In this document: positions 19,577 through 28,296 of the stretch, piece after piece | Numbering within the stretch: the stretch's first letter is position 1 | How the letters are laid out: each line of letters opens with the position of its first letter | Origin: Paenibacillus woosongensis | GTDB taxonomy: Bacteria; Bacillota; Bacilli; Paenibacillales; Paenibacillaceae | Assembly (NCBI RefSeq): GCF_030122845.1 | Contig: NZ_CP126084.1 | Coordinates: forward strand, 186,001-250,000 | Length of the DNA: 64,000 bases | Reading direction: 5' to 3' | The notes under the pieces: generated by a model | Seen by the model: only the letters and a program-made list of their open reading frames with translations | What the model was told of the DNA's origin: nothing | Database searches by the model: none | Program-made: the position numbers and the translations under genes

Positions 19577-22159
19577 ATGGTAACAGAATCAGAGCTGCTT
19601 GATTTTATGCGGGAGACCGCTTATAAACCGATGACCTATCAGGAGCTTGAAGAGCATTTCCATATTGCGGACGCGAAGGAATTCAGGGAGTTCCTGAAGC
19701 TGCTGAATCGTTTGGAGCAGGAAGGGAAAATCATACTGACGCGAACTCACCGTTACGGCATGCCGGAGCGGATGGATTTAGTGCGGGGGCGGCTGCAGGC
19801 GCATGCCAAAGGCTTCGCATTTCTCATTCCAGAGGATCGCGAGCACCCTGACGTATATATTCATGCCAATGATCTCAAAAGCGCGATGAACGGCGATACC
19901 GTGCTCGTGCGCGTCAATTCGAAAAGCATAGCCGGCGGCAAGCTGGAGGGCGAGGTGGTACGGGTCGTTACCCGGGCCGTGACCCAGGTTGTCGGCGTAT
20001 TTCAGAACGAAGAGGCTTATGGCTTCGTCATCCCGGATGACAAGCGGATTAATCGCGATATTTTCATTCCGAAAGAGGGCTTTAACGGTGCGGCCAACGG
20101 CCAGAAGGTCGTCGTGCGGATCGTGCAGTACCCGGAAGGGAGAGCCGCGGCCGAAGGCGAGATTATCGAAATTCTCGGGCATAAGGATGACCCGGGCGTC
20201 GATATTCTGTCGATCATTCGCAAGCATCAATTGCCGGAGGCTTTTCCGGACGATGTGATGGAAGAGGCGATGAGCGTCCCCGATGAGATCGACCCGGCGG
20301 AAATTGCCAAGCAAGGGCGGCGCGATCTGCGGGATAAGGTCATCGTGACGATCGACGGTGAGGATGCGAAGGATTTGGACGATGCGGTGAACGTGGAGCG
20401 TCTGCCGAACGGCAACATTAAGCTGGGCGTGCATATCGCCGATGTCGGCTATTATGTACGCGAGAAATCGAAGCTCGATCAGGAGGCGTATAACCGCGGG
20501 TGCAGCGTGTACCTTGTGGACCGTGTAATTCCGATGCTGCCGCATCGGCTGTCGAACGGCATATGCTCCCTGAATCCGAAGGTAGACCGGTTCACGCTGT
20601 CGTGCGAGATGGAATTCAACGAGCAGATGAAGGTCGTGAAGCATGATATTTTTACGAGTGTGATTCGCACGAAAGAAAGGATGACCTACACGAATGTGCG
20701 CAAGATCGTCGAGGACGAGGATCCGGAGGTAACGGCGCGCTACAGCGAATTGGCCGATATGTTCCGCCTGATGAAGGAGCTGGCGCTCAAGCTGCGGAGC
20801 AAGCGGATGCGCCGCGGGGCGGTGGACTTCGACTTCGAGGAATCGAAGGTGATCGTGGATGAGAACGGCAAGCCGACGGATATTGTCAAAAGAGAGCGCT
20901 CGATCGCGGAGCAAATCATCGAGGAATTCATGCTGGCGGCCAACGAGACGGTGGCGGAGCATTTCCACTGGCTGAAGGTGCCGTTCATTTACCGGATCCA
21001 TGAAGACCCCGATCAGGAGAAGCTGCTCAATTTCATGATGTTCGTCGCCAATTTCGGATACTCGGTTAAGGGCGGCAAAGGCGACCGTGTTCATCCTCGC
21101 GCGCTGCAGTCGCTGCTGGAGGATATCCAGGGGACGAAGGAGCAGACGGTCATCAGCACGATGATGCTGCGTTCGATGAAGCAGGCGAAATACGATGCGG
21201 AGAGTACGGGGCATTTTGGGCTGGCTGCTGAGTTCTACACGCATTTCACCTCGCCGATCCGGCGTTATCCGGATTTGGTCATTCACCGGGTCATTCGCGA
21301 GGTTATCGAGAGCGGTGGGACCCTGCCGGCGGCGCGGGAAGAATATTTGGCCAGCCGGATGCAGGAGATCGCCCAGCAATCGTCCGAGCGCGAGCGGGTC
21401 GCTGTGGAAGCCGAGCGGGATACGGAGCAGCTGAAGAAAGCCGAATTTATGCTCGATAAGGTCGGGGAGGAATTCCCGGGCATTATCAGCAGCGTGACGA
21501 GCTTCGGGATGTTCATCGAACTGGAGAATACGGTGGAAGGCTTGATCCGCCTCAGTGCGATGACGGACGATTACTACCACTTCCATGAGCAGCATATGGC
21601 GCTGATCGGTGAGCGTACGTCGAAAATCTACCGCATCGGCGATGAGGTCGAAATTCGCGTGGCCCGGGTCAATATGGACGACCATACGATCGATTTCGAG
21701 ATGGTGAATATGAAGCCGCGGCGCCGGGGAGAAGGCATTGAAGACGGCTTCGGCGGGCGCCCGGGCGGTAAAGGCGGCGGCAAGCCGTGGCAGGCGGCAG
21801 GCGGCAAAGGCGGCAAGAACGGCGGCGGTAAGGCCGGGAAGAAGGCTGGAGCGGGCAAAGCCTTCGGCAAAGCCGGTAAAGGCGCCGGCGGCAAGGGCAA
21901 GGCTGCGGCCGGGGGCAAGCGCGGCAAGCGTGGCGCTGGGGCGGCTGGGGATGCCGGGCCAGCGGTAAGCTTTGGCTTCGGCTCCGGCAAGGGCGGCTAT
22001 GGCGCCGGGCCGGCGGCCACGAGCCGCAAAGCGGGCGGCAGCAGCGGCGCGGGCAAGGGCTCGCGGCGGAAGAAGACGTCCGCGAGCGGGATTTTCATCG
22101 GCGGCGGCAGCAGTGGTGCGCCGGGCGCCGATGGGGAGCCGCCGCGCAAGAAGCGGTAG
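19577..22159 (+). CDS. rnr: Ribonuclease R with extended basic glycine-rich tail
   Basis: Processive 3'-5' exoribonuclease that degrades structured RNA and works with tmRNA in clearing faulty mRNAs. 860 residues: N-terminal winged helix (1-75), cold-shock domains (about 80-220), RNB catalytic domain with the acidic cluster [12 protein letters not shown] near residue 260, then an S1 domain (about 630-712, [21 protein letters not shown]). From about residue 714 an unusually long tail of some 147 residues is nearly all Gly, Lys, Ala and Arg (repeats of GGKGGK-, GKAGK-type), likely RNA- or ribosome-binding and disordered. GAGGTGAG precedes the ATG. Followed by smpB and ssrA, its functional partners. 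Confidence 0.96.
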   Translation: MVTESELLDFMRETAYKPMTYQELEEHFHIADAKEFREFLKLLNRLEQEGKIILTRTHRYGMPERMDLVRGRLQAHAKGFAFLIPEDREHPDVYIHANDLKSAMNGDTVLVRVNSKSIAGGKLEGEVVRVVTRAVTQVVGVFQNEEAYGFVIPDDKRINRDIFIPKEGFNGAANGQKVVVRIVQYPEGRAAAEGEIIEILGHKDDPGVDILSIIRKHQLPEAFPDDVMEEAMSVPDEIDPAEIAKQGRRDLRDKVIVTIDGEDAKDLDDAVNVERLPNGNIKLGVHIADVGYYVREKSKLDQEAYNRGCSVYLVDRVIPMLPHRLSNGICSLNPKVDRFTLSCEMEFNEQMKVVKHDIFTSVIRTKERMTYTNVRKIVEDEDPEVTARYSELADMFRLMKELALKLRSKRMRRGAVDFDFEESKVIVDENGKPTDIVKRERSIAEQIIEEFMLAANETVAEHFHWLKVPFIYRIHEDPDQEKLLNFMMFVANFGYSVKGGKGDRVHPRALQSLLEDIQGTKEQTVISTMMLRSMKQAKYDAESTGHFGLAAEFYTHFTSPIRRYPDLVIHRVIREVIESGGTLPAAREEYLASRMQEIAQQSSERERVAVEAERDTEQLKKAEFMLDKVGEEFPGIISSVTSFGMFIELENTVEGLIRLSAMTDDYYHFHEQHMALIGERTSKIYRIGDEVEIRVARVNMDDHTIDFEMVNMKPRRRGEGIEDGFGGRPGGKGGGKPWQAAGGKGGKNGGGKAGKKAGAGKAFGKAGKGAGGKGKAAAGGKRGKRGAGAAGDAGPAVSFGFGSGKGGYGAGPAATSRKAGGSSGAGKGSRRKKTSASGIFIGGGSSGAPGADGEPPRKKR

Positions 22160-22356
22160 CTCTTGCGCGAGCGGCTCGCCCGCCCGTGGGCTGTGCCCGG
22201 GCTGAGGTGGCCGCGCCCACGTGTGGTGGCGGCCGGGGCTTTGCGCCGCGCCGCGGTGCGGGGGCGCCTTGATTTTGCCTCAGGGAGTTGATACAATTAA
22301 TTTCTGGTTGTACTAGAGTCAGTGACCTGGCAAAAATGGCGGTGGGGAGGATGAAC

Positions 22357-22836
22357 ATGGGCAAGAAGAATGATGGTAAGGTATTGGCGCAGAACAAGAA
22401 GGCTTCCCATGATTACTTCATCGAGGATACCTTTGAGGCAGGAATGGTGCTGACCGGTACCGAAATCAAGTCGATCCGGGGCGGCAGAGCGAACATCAGC
22501 GATGCATTTGCGACGATCCGCAACGGCGAGATTCACATTCACAATATGCATGTGAGCCCGTTCGAACAAGGGAATCGGCATAATCCGACGGATCCGACAC
22601 GAGCACGCAAGCTGCTGCTGCATAAGGCACAGATCAACAAGCTGCTCGGCCTGTCGAAGCAGGAAGGGTATTCGATCGTGCCGCTGAAGATATATATCCG
22701 CAACGGCTACGCCAAGCTGCTGATCGGCCTTGGTAAAGGGAAGAAGCAGTACGACAAGCGGGAAGCCGCAGCCAAGCGCGATGCACAGCGCGATATTCAG
22801 CGCATCCTTCGCGAGAAGCAGAAGGTGGCGCGGTAA
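22357..22836 (+). CDS. smpB: SsrA-binding protein SmpB
   Basis: Binds tmRNA and delivers it to stalled ribosomes in trans-translation. 159 residues with the beta-barrel core ([45 protein letters not shown]) and the basic C-terminal tail ([23 protein letters not shown]) that mimics codon-anticodon pairing. The ATG at 22357 is chosen because GGGAGG lies 6 bases upstream; another ATG two codons earlier sits on the ribosome site. The GC-rich 197-base gap after rnr shows no clear terminator, so rnr-smpB may be co-transcribed. ssrA lies 1.46 kb downstream. Confidence 0.97.
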   Translation: MGKKNDGKVLAQNKKASHDYFIEDTFEAGMVLTGTEIKSIRGGRANISDAFATIRNGEIHIHNMHVSPFEQGNRHNPTDPTRARKLLLHKAQINKLLGLSKQEGYSIVPLKIYIRNGYAKLLIGLGKGKKQYDKREAAAKRDAQRDIQRILREKQKVAR

Positions 22837-22856
22837 TTTACTACAATAACAGCCAA

Positions 22857-22905
22857 AACCTCGGATCGCAGCGGCATCATGCTTGCTGCAATCCGAGGTT
22901 TTTTT
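22857..22905. terminator. Terminator between smpB and the convergent DUF2167 gene
   Basis: AACCTCGGAT-C-GCAGC pairs with GCTGC-A-ATCCGAGGTT, followed by seven T's on the plus strand; A's before the stem let it also act on the minus strand. Confidence 0.88.
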
Positions 22906-22913
22906 GATGCCTC

Positions 22914-23948
22914 CTAAAGAGAGGTTGGCGGCTTTTTATTTTCCTCTTCCAATTCGAATTTGGATTTGAATCTCGAGTCTTCGTCAGCCTCCTGCTGCGG
23001 ATCGCTTGGATGGGAGCTGTGATCTGCTCCGTCCGCTTGGTTAGTCTCTTCAGCCGGATCTTCCTGCTGTTTCTTCTTGCCTTTCCCGCGGAGCTTGTTG
23101 AACAGCCATACGAACGGCAGGATTAACACGAACCAGAATTTTTTGATCAGGACGGCAAGCAAGCCGAACAGTCCTGCTTTTTTGGCGACCGCCAGTCCCG
23201 CTCCGCCCAGAATGAGTCCGGTCAAACCCATCGAGGATTTTTTATCGACGGCAGGATCAAAATCCTCATAGGTTTTCCCTGGGTTAATTACGAGGTTGGG
23301 CAGGATGTCGCGCTCCAGAGTCGCGCGGTCTGCGGCCAGGTGCTCAGGGTCGGAGGCCAGAATGACGGATAGGTAACCCGTACGCGTCAATATACGGACG
23401 TGATAGTTAATGATTTTTTCTCCTTTGTAATTGTGGAGAAGCAAGGACCAGGTGAGGCTCCGCAAGGATTCGTCATATACCGGTGCGATGTCCCAACCAT
23501 CCACATAAAGACGGCTATGCTCTGCAACTTCTTTGTTGGCTTCTTCCGTGCCTGCTTTGAAGCTGTCCAGAAGCTTGTCGGCATCAATTTTGGTCTTCTC
23601 GTCATCCGATATATGACCCGAATCTACGTATTCAAAGTAAGCGATCCAGTAAGCATCTTCGTCTATAGGAAAAACAGCTCCGATCTCTAAATCAGAAGGG
23701 ATCTGCCCATATTCTCGGATATAGGTCTTGATATCAGTACCATTTAAAAATACGTAATCCTCATTAATCGTAACTTGTGCGATGTCTCCCACGGGAAGCG
23801 GTTGATTCGAGCCTTGAATCCAGTTCAGGCTGGTTTCGTTGACAGCTTCAGCACTGACGGATAAAGGCGCGGCCAAGGTACTGATGACTAGAATCCAGGC
23901 CATCATAAAATGTGTTGCATGACTTTTGAAAAAACAGTTAATTTTCAT
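22914..23948 (-). CDS. DUF2167 family membrane protein
   Basis: 344 residues from the ATG at 23948, chosen because GGAGG lies 5 bases upstream. A signal peptide (to about residue 35, ending near VSAEA) is followed by an extracytoplasmic domain with family hallmarks: WIAYFEYVDSGHISDDEK, VDGWDIAPVYDESLRSLTWSL, ILTRTGYLSVILAS, NPGKTYEDFDPAVDKKSSMGLTGLILGGAG. A C-terminal membrane segment pair (about 255-295) and a charged Glu/Asp/Lys-rich cytoplasmic tail end it. DUF2167 proteins are uncharacterised envelope proteins. It is convergent with smpB and has no clear partner. Confidence 0.8.
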   Translation of the reverse strand: MKINCFFKSHATHFMMAWILVISTLAAPLSVSAEAVNETSLNWIQGSNQPLPVGDIAQVTINEDYVFLNGTDIKTYIREYGQIPSDLEIGAVFPIDEDAYWIAYFEYVDSGHISDDEKTKIDADKLLDSFKAGTEEANKEVAEHSRLYVDGWDIAPVYDESLRSLTWSLLLHNYKGEKIINYHVRILTRTGYLSVILASDPEHLAADRATLERDILPNLVINPGKTYEDFDPAVDKKSSMGLTGLILGGAGLAVAKKAGLFGLLAVLIKKFWFVLILPFVWLFNKLRGKGKKKQQEDPAEETNQADGADHSSHPSDPQQEADEDSRFKSKFELEEENKKPPTSL

Positions 23949-24293
23949 AACATCCTCCAATATTCGTTTGTCCAACCATTTATATCGGAGAATGTTGTTA
24001 TATTTTGTAGATTAATGTTTAATATTACCTTGAAAGCTATAATTAGCGGCCGAGAAACTTGCATTTCGTTGTTCGGGTTGCTACAATTATGGTCTACCTG
24101 CCATTAAATCACCAGACATGAAACGTGGTGAAAGTGGTATAATGGTTATAGTCCAATTGAGGCGATATTCGCTGAGTTGGTTATATTAAGTGCAAACAGC
24201 ACTTATGCTCGGATTGAACCGGCAATCGCAGCCGACGCATTCGAGTCGCCGTTTAAGGCGGGCGGTTCGTTGTAGACCGCTTATCCTTATTTC
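23949..24293. other. Spacer upstream of ssrA with extended -10 promoter
   Basis: No gene. An extended -10 box TGGTATAAT (24135-24143) is the best promoter for ssrA, which would give a 5' leader of about 140 bases removed on maturation. A small hairpin AAGTGC-AAACA-GCACTT (24188-24204) and GC-rich inverted segments near 24250-24285 lie in that leader. A closer ssrA promoter cannot be excluded. Confidence 0.5.
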
Positions 24294-24657
24294 GGGGGCG
24301 TTTTTGGATTCGACGGGGGTAGATCGAGCATAGGTAGCGGGTAGTGGGGACGCGTCCGCTTTATCAACGCTAAAGCCAATTAAACGGCAAACAACAAACA
24401 AACTACGCTCTCGCAGCTTAATAACCTGCAGACGTGCTCTCGCTCTGTATCGCCCATGTACCGGGATGAGGGCTCAACTTTAGTGGGATACGCTGTCTAG
24501 TCTCCGCCTGCGGCTAGCTGAAGAAGACAAACAGGCTGACCCGAAGGGAATCCGGTGACGGGGAGTCTCTAGGGTGACATCAAAACTGTCACTACACCCG
24601 TAGAAGCTTATGTGGCGTTGCCTTCGGACAGGGGTTCGACTCCCCTCGCCTCCACCA
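24294..24657 (+). ncRNA. ssrA: Transfer-messenger RNA (tmRNA)
   Basis: 364-nt tmRNA that rescues stalled ribosomes with SmpB. The 5' GGGGGCG pairs with 3' CGCCTCC, followed by A-CCA; TTTTTGGATTCGACGGGGG and the T arm GGGGTTCGACTCCCC are diagnostic. The internal reading frame at 24386-24421 encodes GKQQTNYALAA and two stops, so with the charging Ala the degradation tag is A-GKQQTNYALAA, a normal ClpXP-type tag. The 3' half is the integration target for the cassette array downstream. Confidence 0.97.
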
Positions 24658-24659
24658 TG

Positions 24660-24693
24660 AAAGCCCAGTCCTCATGCGGACTGGGCTTTTCTT
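24660..24693 (+). terminator. ssrA terminator
   Basis: AAGCCCAGTCC, loop TCATGC, GGACTGGGCTT, then TTCTT, three bases after the encoded CCA. Hairpins in the same position follow most of the tmRNA-end repeats downstream. Confidence 0.92.
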
Positions 24694-24705
24694 ATGCTCA
24701 TATTT

Positions 24706-24773
24706 GTAGACCACCGTAGACATCAGGATTTTGAGTGAGTTTGAAGTAGTTTATTCGTAGACATTTTGTCTAC
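24706..24773. repeat. Cluster of GTAGAC hexamers next to ssrA
   Basis: GTAGAC occurs at 24706, 24716 and 24757, and inverted (GTCTAC) at 24768. Copies or near copies recur about 50 bases beyond the tmRNA-end repeats at 29650 and 39690. They resemble arm-type recombinase-binding sites; this is inference. Confidence 0.4.
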
Positions 24774-24916
24774 TGGGTTACTTTTGTTGTTGTAAATATT
24801 ATGAACTTGTAGTTTGGAGGGAACTGTAACATTTTAAACGTATCTAAATACATTAGTACATAAGATTCTACTCCAAGGGGATAATAAGGATATCGTTTTT
24901 TTCATTTCCACTTGAG

Positions 24917-24945
24917 TTGTTTTTTACTTTTAAATGTGGTAATAT
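24917..24945 (+). promoter_or_regulatory. Promoter of toxI
   Basis: TTGTTT (24917-24922) and TAATAT (24940-24945) lie 17 bases apart, just before the first repeat of the antitoxin RNA. Confidence 0.6.
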
Positions 24946-24953
24946 GGTCTCAA

Positions 24954-25064
24954 AGCGGAGAGGTCCTGCCATAAAGTGGACGATGAAAAAAGCGGAGAGG
25001 TCCTACCACAAAGTGGACAATGAAAAAAGCGGTGAGATCCTACCACAAAGTGGATCTGAGAAGA
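24954..25064 (+). ncRNA. toxI: ToxI antitoxin RNA: three 37-nt tandem repeats
   Basis: Three direct repeats of exactly 37 bases start at 24954, 24991 and 25028. The first two share AGCGGAGAGGTCCT and all end near AAAGTGGA. They lie between a promoter and a terminator and immediately precede a ToxN gene, which is the canonical type III layout: the repeat transcript is cut by ToxN into units that fold as pseudoknots and hold the toxin inactive. Repeat number and length match known ToxI arrays (roughly 34-39 nt, two to six copies). The repeats are contiguous, without spacers, so they are not CRISPR. Confidence 0.88.
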
Positions 25065-25094
25065 AGGCGACGGTTAGATCGTCGTCTTTTTTTA
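25064..25094 (+). terminator. toxI-toxN internal terminator
   Basis: GGCGACG, loop GTTAGAT, CGTCGTC, then seven T's. In type III systems this leaky terminator sets the excess of antitoxin RNA over toxin mRNA. Confidence 0.85.
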
Positions 25095-25108
25095 TTGAAG
25101 GAGAGGCT

Positions 25109-25633
25109 GTGGGGAAATTAAAGATTTACGAGGTTGATAGAGCCTACACTGATTATTTGCGGAAGTTTGATGATCGTATCCCAGAAGAGAAGGCTCACAT
25201 ACAAGCAAAAACAAGAAAGTATGTCGGTCTACTATTCGAAATTAATTCTTGTAAATACTTTGCTCCTCTGAGTTCTCCAAAGAAAAAGTTTAAAACGATG
25301 AAGAACGATAAGGACTTCTTGAAAATTGAGGGTGGTCGTTATGGAGCTATTAATTTCAATAACATGTTCCCTGTTCATGATGATGCAATAAAAAATTATA
25401 ATATTAATGCCGAGCCAGATAAAAAGTATCAGATTGTTTTAAAGAAACAAGCTATTTTTATTAGGAAGAATAAGGACAATATTTTGAGAAATGCACGGGA
25501 ATTGTACGATTTGATGACCGAAGATAATGAAGAATTTAAAAGTGAGAGATCAAGACTTGAAAAACGATGTTGTCGGTTCAAGTTGCTCGAGGAAAAAAGT
25601 AAAATGTACGGAAGCTCATTATCTAAGGTGTAA
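25109..25633 (+). CDS. toxN: Type III toxin-antitoxin endoribonuclease ToxN/AbiQ
   Basis: Endoribonuclease toxin of an abortive-infection system; freed during phage attack, it cuts cellular and phage RNA. 174 residues from a GTG at 25109, chosen because GAAGGAG lies upstream and because any earlier start would read through the antitoxin repeats and terminator. Family features are clear: KIYEVDRAYTDYLRKFDDRIP at the N-terminus, YVGLLFEINSCKYFAPLSSPKKKFKTM (the lysine/threonine active-site neighbourhood), GAINFNNMFPV, and KKQAIFIRKNKDNILRNARELYDL. Close in length to characterised ToxN (about 170 residues). It sits first in the ssrA island, directly after the attachment site. A weak hairpin (25654-25677) follows. 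Confidence 0.88.
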   Translation: MGKLKIYEVDRAYTDYLRKFDDRIPEEKAHIQAKTRKYVGLLFEINSCKYFAPLSSPKKKFKTMKNDKDFLKIEGGRYGAINFNNMFPVHDDAIKNYNINAEPDKKYQIVLKKQAIFIRKNKDNILRNARELYDLMTEDNEEFKSERSRLEKRCCRFKLLEEKSKMYGSSLSKV

Positions 25634-25836
25634 GGAAGCTAGTCTAAGAGTCATGGCGACCATATTCTTAGTCGCCACCACTGCATTTTTCGTGCCGAAA
25701 GCACAACTAAATAGATGAGCATACCTTGAACCCCCCCCCAGGAAGCTAACATACACCAAACTGAAGTGCACCCCTTAGAATGGAAATTGGAAAAACCCCT
25801 TGGTTTAACCGATGAATTCTAGGGGGTGCATTTTTA

Positions 25837-26181
25837 ATGGCGATTAAAGGTCAAAAGTTTAAATCTTATTCAGAGGAACTCAAGATGGAGGCCATACGCC
25901 TGCACGTAGAGGAAAAATGGACATACCGGCAGATCAACGAACATCTGGGTATCCAAGACAAAGACCGAATGAAACGGTGGATGCGGAAATATCGAGAGCA
26001 AGTTGAGTTTGGATTACTGGATCAGCGAGGAAGGCGAAAGGAGTATTTGGATCAAGAACGATATGTGCAGCAGCTGAAGCGGGAGAATGAGATGCTAAAA
26101 AAGTGTTTGGAAATTGGGATGAGGGAGGTAAGAAAGAACGTTTCAAACTCGTCGAACAAGCAGCCCAGCGAGGGCAGGTAG
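25837..26181 (+). CDS. IS3-family transposase OrfA
   Basis: 114-residue DNA-binding half of the transposase: helix-turn-helix (EELKMEAIRLHVEEKWTYRQINEHLGI) followed by a coiled-coil-like segment (YVQQLKRENEMLKKCLE). At 26097-26103 the slippery heptamer A-AAA-AAG lies in the correct phase (CTA AAA AAG), and OrfB is in the -1 frame, so a fused OrfAB transposase is expected from -1 frameshifting. After the slip site the OrfA frame ends in low-complexity sequence (SNSSNKQPSEGR). Confidence 0.88.
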   Translation: MAIKGQKFKSYSEELKMEAIRLHVEEKWTYRQINEHLGIQDKDRMKRWMRKYREQVEFGLLDQRGRRKEYLDQERYVQQLKRENEMLKKCLEIGMREVRKNVSNSSNKQPSEGR

Positions 26182-26987
26182 CTGAGCTGTGCCAGCTATT
26201 TGGTGTTTCCAGAAGTGGTTACTATGCCTATTTGAAGCGGAAGAATTATGACCGGGATGCCGAGGCCAAGCGTCAAGTTAGCACAGTGTATCAACGCTAT
26301 GAAGGAAGGTATGGTTATCGGCAGCTCCAACTTTCCTTGTGGCAGGATGACGGCGTATGGATGAACCACAAGAAGGTATTACGCCTGATGCAAGAGCTTG
26401 GTCTTCAAGCCAGTATTCGCCGGAAACGCCGGCTTAATATGAAGTACCAGGTTGGAGAACGTGTGGCTGAGAATTTGCTTAAGCGAGACTTTACAGCAGA
26501 TCAACCCAACCAGAAATGGGTGACGGATGTGACTCAATACCGGGTGGGCGAGCGCTGGCTGTATCTTTCGGCCGTAAAGGATTTATTCAACAATGAGATC
26601 GTGGCTTATCAGCTCAGTGAGCGTAATGACAATGAACTCGTTCTGCAGACATTCGCCAAAGCCTTTGCCAAGCAAAAAGACGTGACCGGACTCGTCGTTC
26701 ACAGCGACCAGGGATTCCAGTACACGTCTCATGCTTACCACGACATGCTGCCAAAGGTTGGCGCCCAAATCAGCATGTCTCGTCGGGGCAATTGTCTAGA
26801 CAATGCCTCCATGGAGAGCTTCTTCTCGCATCTCAAAACGGAAGGGCTCTACCCCTATCATATCCGAAGTTTAGCTGAAGCACAAAGCCGAATCGAAAAA
26901 TACATACGATTTTATAACCGACGGCGACCACAGCGCAAATTAAATAAACTGACGCCGATAGAGTATCGGCGCCAGTTTACAGCCTAG
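26103..26987 (+). CDS. IS3-family transposase OrfB (DDE integrase core)
   Basis: Catalytic half of the transposase, 294 residues in the -1 frame relative to OrfA, normally made as an OrfAB fusion. The N-terminal HTH_21 region (YEGRYGYRQLQLSLWQDDGVW...) leads into the DDE core: first Asp in WVTDVTQYRVGERWLYLS, second in VVHSDQGFQYTS, Glu in NASMESFFSHLKTE, followed by the terminal YIRFYNRRRPQRKLNKLTPIEYR. All three catalytic residues are intact, so the element may still be active. Confidence 0.9.
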   Translation: MFGNWDEGGKKERFKLVEQAAQRGQVAELCQLFGVSRSGYYAYLKRKNYDRDAEAKRQVSTVYQRYEGRYGYRQLQLSLWQDDGVWMNHKKVLRLMQELGLQASIRRKRRLNMKYQVGERVAENLLKRDFTADQPNQKWVTDVTQYRVGERWLYLSAVKDLFNNEIVAYQLSERNDNELVLQTFAKAFAKQKDVTGLVVHSDQGFQYTSHAYHDMLPKVGAQISMSRRGNCLDNASMESFFSHLKTEGLYPYHIRSLAEAQSRIEKYIRFYNRRRPQRKLNKLTPIEYRRQFTA

Positions 26988-27185
26988 GTGTTTTTTTCAA
27001 TGTCCACAAAATTGGGGCTTGACAAGTTAGAGCCTTAGATAAGATTAAGGTTTTTTACTTCTCTGCTACCGGGTACCCACATTGCGCGAGGCACAAAACG
27101 ACCAATGGAACCGGTGAATTTCCGGGTCGCTTGGTCGTTTCGTGGGTGGTGAGCTGAGGGATTCTAAAATCCAATAAGGACAGAA

Positions 27186-27389
27186 TTAGTTGTATTTATA
27201 ATTCACATAAGAAGAAACTAAATGATCGTAATCCGCATATTGTCTAATACTACCTACAAAGAGGGAATCAAGTACCGTTTTAAAAACTCCTAATGTGGAG
27301 AGGTAAGGACCTGCAACTGGAAGAAAAGAGGCTCCAAACCATGCAATACCTTCATAAATTGTTGTTTCGCTTTTCCTATGTTCTTGCAT
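27186..27389 (-). CDS. Hypothetical protein, probable C-terminal part of a frameshifted gene
   Basis: 67 residues (MQEHRKSETTIYEGIAWFG...) with one hydrophobic stretch (about 14-32, GASFLPVAGPYLSTLGV). It overlaps the end of the gene at 27376 by 14 bases in another frame and has no ribosome site. The sense of the two pieces joins smoothly (NPTDART / KSETTIYEGIAWFG), so I infer one ancestral secreted protein of about 165 residues split by a single frameshift. Family unknown. Confidence 0.45.
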   Translation of the reverse strand: MQEHRKSETTIYEGIAWFGASFLPVAGPYLSTLGVFKTVLDSLFVGSIRQYADYDHLVSSYVNYKYN

Positions 27390-27699
27390 CCGTAGGATTT
27401 AAATAAAGTTGATGTATTTCAACATCAACTCTCCCACCAGCAGCAAAGTACCGAGAATATGCATATCCTCCCTTAAGGGGTACGTCGGTTTCTGCAAAGG
27501 GACTTACTGAACCTTTTGGCAATTTTCGTTCAACAAAAAAATCCGCTGGAACTTCTACATCTTTAGGAAGTACATCTCGAATTGCTTGTTTTACTGGGTC
27601 AACGGAAGGAGCTACTACTGGTGCTGCAGAAGCCCCAACTGCTCCCAAAAGCATTGAAACAAGAGTAAGAGACAAAACAATAGACAAAATTCTCGCCAT
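27376..27699 (-). CDS. Small secreted hypothetical protein
   Basis: 107 residues with a clear signal peptide (MARILSIVLSLTLVSMLLGAVG, cleavage near ASA-AP). GGAGG lies 6 bases before the ATG. The mature part is Pro/Val-rich, then VRHYF-like YSRYFAAGGRVDVEIHQLYL. Probably the N-terminal part of a gene whose remainder is the frame at 27186-27389. It belongs to a minus-strand cluster of three small genes after the IS element. No function recognised. Confidence 0.55.
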   Translation of the reverse strand: MARILSIVLSLTLVSMLLGAVGASAAPVVAPSVDPVKQAIRDVLPKDVEVPADFFVERKLPKGSVSPFAETDVPLKGGYAYSRYFAAGGRVDVEIHQLYLNPTDART

Positions 27700-27717
27700 T
27701 ATATACCTCCATATGAA

Positions 27718-27912
27718 TTATTTTACATATTTAGTATATAACATATAATAATATTTACCTACTATTTTTTTATATAATATTCCAAATATGTATATAATAA
27801 TACCTAGAGCGAATATGATTAACGCTGTACCTATACTCCCCAATTTGAGAACAACAAATAAAATAGAGAATCCCATCAATAATTGACCTAACCAATGAAT
27901 GTATTTGAGCAT
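27718..27912 (-). CDS. Small membrane protein
   Basis: 64 residues, almost entirely hydrophobic, with two membrane segments (about 8-27 and 30-48) and a Lys/Tyr-rich tail. AAGGAGG lies 8 bases before the ATG, which argues that it is translated. It sits 18 bases upstream of the secreted-protein gene and is probably co-transcribed. The pairing of a small secreted product with a small membrane protein could suggest toxin/immunity, but nothing in the sequence proves it. Confidence 0.55.
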   Translation of the reverse strand: MLKYIHWLGQLLMGFSILFVVLKLGSIGTALIIFALGIIIYIFGILYKKIVGKYYYMLYTKYVK

Positions 27913-28080
27913 TTTAAAAGCCTCCTTGTAATAACAAATGAACTTAGAACTACATGCGGATCAAGTGTAGTGAAAATCGCCTTATGGAACACCACTATAA
28001 ACCATATTTTACTTAAATAACATATATTAGTATTAATTATATCGAACAAACAATGAAAATGCACCATAACAATCATCCTG

Positions 28081-28212
28081 TTACGCCAGTGACATCTGGC
28101 AACCGCCGTGCCGGCCCCAGTCATAATTACAATCTCCAGCCCAGAAGCGCTCCATAACTTTGGCGAGCTTCTTCTCATAAAAGCTCGAGTCTGGGTATTG
28201 TTTTCCGGCCAT
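28081..28212 (-). CDS. Short hypothetical protein, possibly truncated
   Basis: 43 residues (MAGKQYPDSSFYEKKLAKVM...). AAGGAGG lies 6 bases before the ATG at 28212, so initiation looks real. The peptide ends abruptly after NYDWGRHGGCQMSLA, which looks like the N-terminal part of a longer protein cut by a deletion or frameshift. No family assigned. Confidence 0.4.
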   Translation of the reverse strand: MAGKQYPDSSFYEKKLAKVMERFWAGDCNYDWGRHGGCQMSLA

Positions 28213-28296
28213 TCTCGGCCTCCTTCTTGGACTTTGCTTAGCACTAAAATCTAACTTATAATTATAGGCTAATCTATACTGCGTTAGGAGGAGACC

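Larger units (their letters stand above)
25762..27024 (+). mobile_element. IS3-family insertion sequence (IS150-like group)
   Basis: A complete 1.26-kb element. The left end TGAAGTGCACCCCTTAGAAT and the inverted right end TGTCAAGCCCCAATTTTGTG match imperfectly but in register (TG..GC.CC..TT), and both run on into ATTG.AAAAA. It holds two overlapping frames with a programmed frameshift. I see no flanking target duplication, so the insertion may be old or rearranged. It lies between toxN and the small secreted genes. Confidence 0.82.

Noticed and set aside
24954..25064. Three 37-base direct repeats resembling a mini CRISPR array
   Set aside because: The repeats are contiguous with no unique spacers and sit before a ToxN gene with a terminator between; this is a type III antitoxin RNA.
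24917..25633. A 238-residue protein starting at 24917
   Set aside because: The first 64 codons are the toxI repeats and the terminator. GTG 25109 with GAAGGAG upstream gives a ToxN of normal length.
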